A DNA stretch of 44,663 nt from Opitutia bacterium (GTDB lineage Bacteria; Verrucomicrobiota; Verrucomicrobiae; Opitutales; UBA953). The stretch is from NCBI GenBank assembly GCA_947488485.1, contig CANKZO010000003.1, forward strand, positions 1-44,663, given 5' to 3'. The notes below the pieces were generated by a model. The model worked only from the letters and a program-made list of their open reading frames with translations, did no database searches and was not told the origin of the DNA. Below are positions 41,774 to 44,663 of this stretch, in pieces (position 1 is the stretch's first letter; each line of letters starts with the position of its first letter). Both the position numbers and the translations under genes were made by a program.

Positions 41774-43680
41774 GGAGTGGTGACCGCGAGGCCGGAGACG
41801 GCGCCCTGCAAGGGCTTGAGTTCACCGTAGAGCCCGACGGGCTTGCCGTTGTCGTGGCCGACGCAGCAATCCTCGGCCGGCTGGCGCGGCAGCGTGCCCT
41901 TGGCCTTGCCGGCCACGGCGTCCTGGCCCGCGACGACGAGCTTCATCGCGCCGTCGGCGGCGAGGCTCGCGGTGACGGCGAAAGTTCCTTTCACCTCGGT
42001 GGGCGAGAAGATCTCGACGACTTCGTCGGCACCAAGGCGGACGGCAAAGGCGACGCGGCCGCCCTTGAGGTAGAGCGCGTGGCCGATGAGCCCGCCCTGC
42101 GCGAGGATCACGGCGTCACGCTGCGCGGTCTCGACGGTGACGGCGACGGTGAAGGCCTTCTGACCGACTTGCGGCGCGGAGGCCGAAGCAATCGTGTCGC
42201 CGGGTTTCGCCTGCGCGAGCGCGGCGGACTTGGCGGCCGTCGTCTTCGCCCCCTTCTTCGCCGCCGGCTTCTTGGCGTCTTCCTTCTTCACATCGTTCGG
42301 CACGTAATCGGCCGTCGGATAAAGCGTCTTCGCGCCCTTCACTTCACCGGCTGGGCGACGCGCGGTCGGCGTCTTGCCGCCGATCTCGGCCGCCATCTTG
42401 TCGGCGAGCGCCTTCAGCTTCGCGACGACTTCCGGATGCTGCGCGGCGACGTCGGTCTGCTCGCCGATCTCGGCGTCGAGGTCGTAAAGACGCAGGCCGG
42501 CCGCGGTCTTGGCGGCCTGCTTGCCCATGCCTTCCGGCTGCGGAGAGAGCGCGAGCTTCCAGCGTCCTTGGCGGACGGCCTGCAGGTCGTAGCTAGCGAA
42601 ATAATAATGCGCTTCGCGCGCGGACTCCTTCGACTGACCGAGTAGGATAGGCGTGATATCGCGGCCGTCGATGACCGGCGTCGCGGGCACGGTGCCGCCA
42701 GCGAGCGAGACGAAAGTCGGCAGGAGGTCGATCGTCGCGGCGACGGCGTCGTTGACGGATCCCGCGGGCACGCGACCCGGCCACCACGCGAGGGTCGGCA
42801 CGCGCACGCCGCCTTCCCACGTCGAGCCCTTGCCGCCGCGAAGCGGACCAGCACTGCCACCATCGGTGCCCTTGGTCAGCCACGGGCCGTTGTCGGAAGT
42901 GAAGACCACGAGCGTGTCCTTATCGAGGCCCTGCGCACGCAGAGTATCGAGCACCTGGCCGACGCTCCAATCGACTTCCTCGACCCAATCGCCGAAGCGA
43001 CCGTTCTGGGATTTGCCGGCGAACGCGGCGCCCGGCCAAATCGGGGTGTGGACGGCGTTATGGGCGAAGTAGAGGTAGAAGGGTTGGTCCTTGCTGCGGG
43101 TGATGAAGTCGACGGCCTCCTTGGTATAGAGCTCCACCATGCGGCGCTGCCCTTCCCCATCCATCAGTTCCGCGACCTTCTCATCCCGTAGGACCGGCAC
43201 GACCGGGACCTTGGTCTCGGCGCTCTTCTTGAGCATGTCGTTCGAATAAGGGATGCCGTAATAATGGTCGAACCCCTGCCGGGTGGGCAGGAATTCGGGC
43301 TGGTCGCCCAGGTGCCACTTCCCGACCATCTGGGTGGCGTATCCTTTTTCTTTAAGTCGTTCGGCTACAGTTACTTCAGACGGATTTAACCCCACCGACT
43401 GACCTGGGAAATAGACCCCGGGGACGGAGACGCGGGCGCCGTAGCATCCGGTCATCATCTGGGCTCGGGAAACCGAGCAGACCGGCGTGGCGTAGAAGCT
43501 GGTCAGTTTCATGCCCTCCTTGGCCATCCGATCCAGGTGGGGGGTGCGCTGCTTGGTCGCCCCGAAAGGTCCGATGTCCCCATAGCCCATGTCATCGATG
43601 AAGATCACCACCACGTTCGGCGGGCGAGCGGTGGCGGTGGTCGCAAGCAAGGCGGTCAGCAGGACGAAAAGCGTCTTCAT
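41770..43680 (-). CDS. Exported sulfatase with C-terminal extension
   Basis: A 636-aa sulfatase with signal peptide (MKTLFVLLTALLATTATA). RPPNVVVIFIDDMGYGDIG gives the metal Asp pair. The maturation motif is CSVSR (C68-R72): the usual Pro of CxPxR is Val. VGKWHLGDQ, FAHNAVHTPIW and VFTSDNGPW are present. After the sulfatase core (about 1-440) comes an Ala/Lys-rich linker (about 465-500) and a beta-rich domain of about 135 residues (AFTVAVTVETAQRD, ALYLKGGRVAFAVRLG), similar to a LamG-like sandwich, possibly for carbohydrate binding. An earlier in-frame start gives extra residues before the signal peptide and is rejected. GAGGGG upstream is a fair ribosome site. First gene of a three-gene operon. 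Confidence 0.9.
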   Translation of the reverse strand: MKTLFVLLTALLATTATARPPNVVVIFIDDMGYGDIGPFGATKQRTPHLDRMAKEGMKLTSFYATPVCSVSRAQMMTGCYGARVSVPGVYFPGQSVGLNPSEVTVAERLKEKGYATQMVGKWHLGDQPEFLPTRQGFDHYYGIPYSNDMLKKSAETKVPVVPVLRDEKVAELMDGEGQRRMVELYTKEAVDFITRSKDQPFYLYFAHNAVHTPIWPGAAFAGKSQNGRFGDWVEEVDWSVGQVLDTLRAQGLDKDTLVVFTSDNGPWLTKGTDGGSAGPLRGGKGSTWEGGVRVPTLAWWPGRVPAGSVNDAVAATIDLLPTFVSLAGGTVPATPVIDGRDITPILLGQSKESAREAHYYFASYDLQAVRQGRWKLALSPQPEGMGKQAAKTAAGLRLYDLDAEIGEQTDVAAQHPEVVAKLKALADKMAAEIGGKTPTARRPAGEVKGAKTLYPTADYVPNDVKKEDAKKPAAKKGAKTTAAKSAALAQAKPGDTIASASAPQVGQKAFTVAVTVETAQRDAVILAQGGLIGHALYLKGGRVAFAVRLGADEVVEIFSPTEVKGTFAVTASLAADGAMKLVVAGQDAVAGKAKGTLPRQPAEDCCVGHDNGKPVGLYGELKPLQGAVSGLAVTTP

Positions 43681-43840
43681 GGGGTACCCCTCTAGAACAA
43701 TCCCCGCGGGGTTTAGTTGCAAGCGTCACTCCCGGGCCCCTGTTCACGCTACCGACCCCGATTAGAAGCGATAAAAACGCCATTTTTGCCCCTTCCCGCT
43801 TGCTCCCCATGGGGGTCACCCTAACTTGCGGCGAACGACC

Positions 43841-44374
43841 ATGGTCAAATCCGATTTCGGCTACAACAGCAAGGTGGAGGGCGAGGTCATCGTGACCCGC
43901 GCCGACGCCGTCGTCAACTGGGTGCGCAGCAACTCCGTGTGGCCGATGCCCATGGGTCTCGCCTGCTGTGCCATCGAGCTCATGGCCGCCGGCGGCTCCC
44001 GCTTCGACATCTCCCGCTTCGGCATGGAGGTCATGCGCTTCTCCCCCCGCCAGGCCGACTGCATGATCGTCGCCGGCACCGTCACCTACAAGATGGCCGA
44101 AGTCGTCCGCCGCATCTACGACCAGATGGCCGAGCCGAAGTGGGTCGTCGCCATGGGCGCCTGCGCTTCCACCGGCGGCATGTATCGCTCCTACGCCACC
44201 CTGCAGGGCGTGGATAACATCGTCCCGGTCGACATCTACATCTCCGGCTGCCCGCCCCGCCCCGAGGCCCTCCTCGACGGCATGATGCTCCTCCAGGAGA
44301 AGATCCGCCAGGAAGGCGGCTCGCTGCGCCGCACCTTCCGCGGTCGCACCGTCGAAACCAAGATCGTCAGCTGA
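43841..44374 (+). CDS. nuoB: NADH-quinone oxidoreductase subunit B
   Basis: Complex I subunit carrying the terminal [4Fe-4S] cluster N2 that reduces quinone. The 177-aa protein has the cluster ligands in [10 protein letters not shown] (C42, C43), [12 protein letters not shown] and [31 protein letters not shown] is the quinone-side loop. An in-frame TTG lies 5 codons upstream, but the ATG giving [11 protein letters not shown] is the better start. nuoA, which usually precedes nuoB, is absent; the upstream neighbour is a divergent sulfatase 160 bp away. I see no clear promoter in that gap. Confidence 0.95.
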   Translation: MVKSDFGYNSKVEGEVIVTRADAVVNWVRSNSVWPMPMGLACCAIELMAAGGSRFDISRFGMEVMRFSPRQADCMIVAGTVTYKMAEVVRRIYDQMAEPKWVVAMGACASTGGMYRSYATLQGVDNIVPVDIYISGCPPRPEALLDGMMLLQEKIRQEGGSLRRTFRGRTVETKIVS

Positions 44375-44382
44375 GCACGGAC

Positions 44383-44663
44383 ATGGACGCCGCCGCGCTC
44401 ACCTCCCGCTTCCCTGCCACGCAGGACCTCGCCGGCAAGGACATGCCGACCTTCCGCGTCGCGGGTGGCGACCTGCTCGCCGCCGTGGCCTACCTGCGCG
44501 ACACGCAGGGCTTCGACCTGCTCGCCGACCTCTGCGGCCTCGAACTGCAGGCCCGCCCGGCCCGCTTCGGCGTCGTCATCCATCTGCTCAGCACGACGAA
44601 CAAGGAATACGTCCGCCTGCACGTCGACGCCGTCAATGACCGCGTCCCGAGCGTCTCCTCGCT
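44383..44663 (+). CDS. nuoC: NADH-quinone oxidoreductase subunit C, 5' part
   Basis: Open to the right edge (93 codons seen). It starts 8 bp after nuoB. The segment LLAAVAYLRDTQGFDLLADLCG followed by FGVVIHLLSTTNKEYVRLHV matches the N-terminal half of the 30-kDa complex I subunit, where this pattern leads to the conserved YD motif. Whether it is fused to NuoD, as in some bacteria, cannot be seen. Confidence 0.88.
   Translation, partial: MDAAALTSRFPATQDLAGKDMPTFRVAGGDLLAAVAYLRDTQGFDLLADLCGLELQARPARFGVVIHLLSTTNKEYVRLHVDAVNDRVPSVSS

Noticed and set aside
43681..43840. Promoter for nuoB in the divergent gap
   Set aside because: I could not find a -35/-10 pair with acceptable spacing; CCCCGCGGGG and similar GC palindromes there are too short to interpret.

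Overview
This is a high-GC, gene-dense stretch of a Gram-negative chromosome. The best fit is the phylum Verrucomicrobiota, perhaps class Opitutae. The support is a full division and cell wall (dcw) cluster with a divergent FtsZ, a fused MurC-MurB, meso-diaminopimelate peptidoglycan, lipid A genes, a pyrophosphate-dependent phosphofructokinase, and a small sulfatase/polysaccharide-lyase cluster. The taxon is inferred from gene content and motifs; no marker gene such as 16S rRNA is present.

Positions 1-19.6 kb (minus strand) hold the dcw cluster in near-canonical order: mraZ, rsmH, ftsL-like, ftsI, murE, murF, mraY, murD, a LysM lipoprotein, ftsW, murG, murC-murB fusion, ddl, ftsQ, ftsA, ftsZ, then sufS, which runs off the left edge. 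Most junctions are 4-base ATGA overlaps, so it reads as one long operon. Upstream of mraZ are three TGGGN repeats exactly 10 bp apart (a MraZ box), with a candidate promoter overlapping them.

Positions 19.9-23.1 kb (plus) hold a small lipoprotein with an intrinsic terminator, then chorismate synthase (aroC), a degenerate P-loop protein and a lipid A acyltransferase in tight coupling. Positions 23.1-32.9 kb (minus) hold an ECF sigma factor unit with two membrane or exported partners, holB/tmk, an exported FecR-domain protein between two terminators, PPi-phosphofructokinase, purB, holA and cinA.

Positions 33.0-38.9 kb hold a short uvrC (plus), a two-gene lipid cassette (processive-type glycosyltransferase plus LpxH-like phosphatase, minus), and a PhoU-like/PiT phosphate uptake pair (plus). 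The lipid cassette is flanked by near-identical 41-bp direct repeats, each embedded in a mosaic of palindromes or tandem repeats. This is the least explained structure in the window.

Positions 38.9-43.7 kb (minus) hold two exported sulfatases around an alginate-lyase-superfamily protein, probably for degrading a sulfated uronic-acid polysaccharide. The window ends with nuoB and the start of nuoC (complex I).

Most of the window is housekeeping. I see no CRISPR array, phage, transposase or RNA gene. The points most worth checking are the loss of catalytic T7-loop residues in FtsZ, a UvrC lacking both its usual cysteine cluster and its central segment, the repeat mosaic, and the MraZ box.
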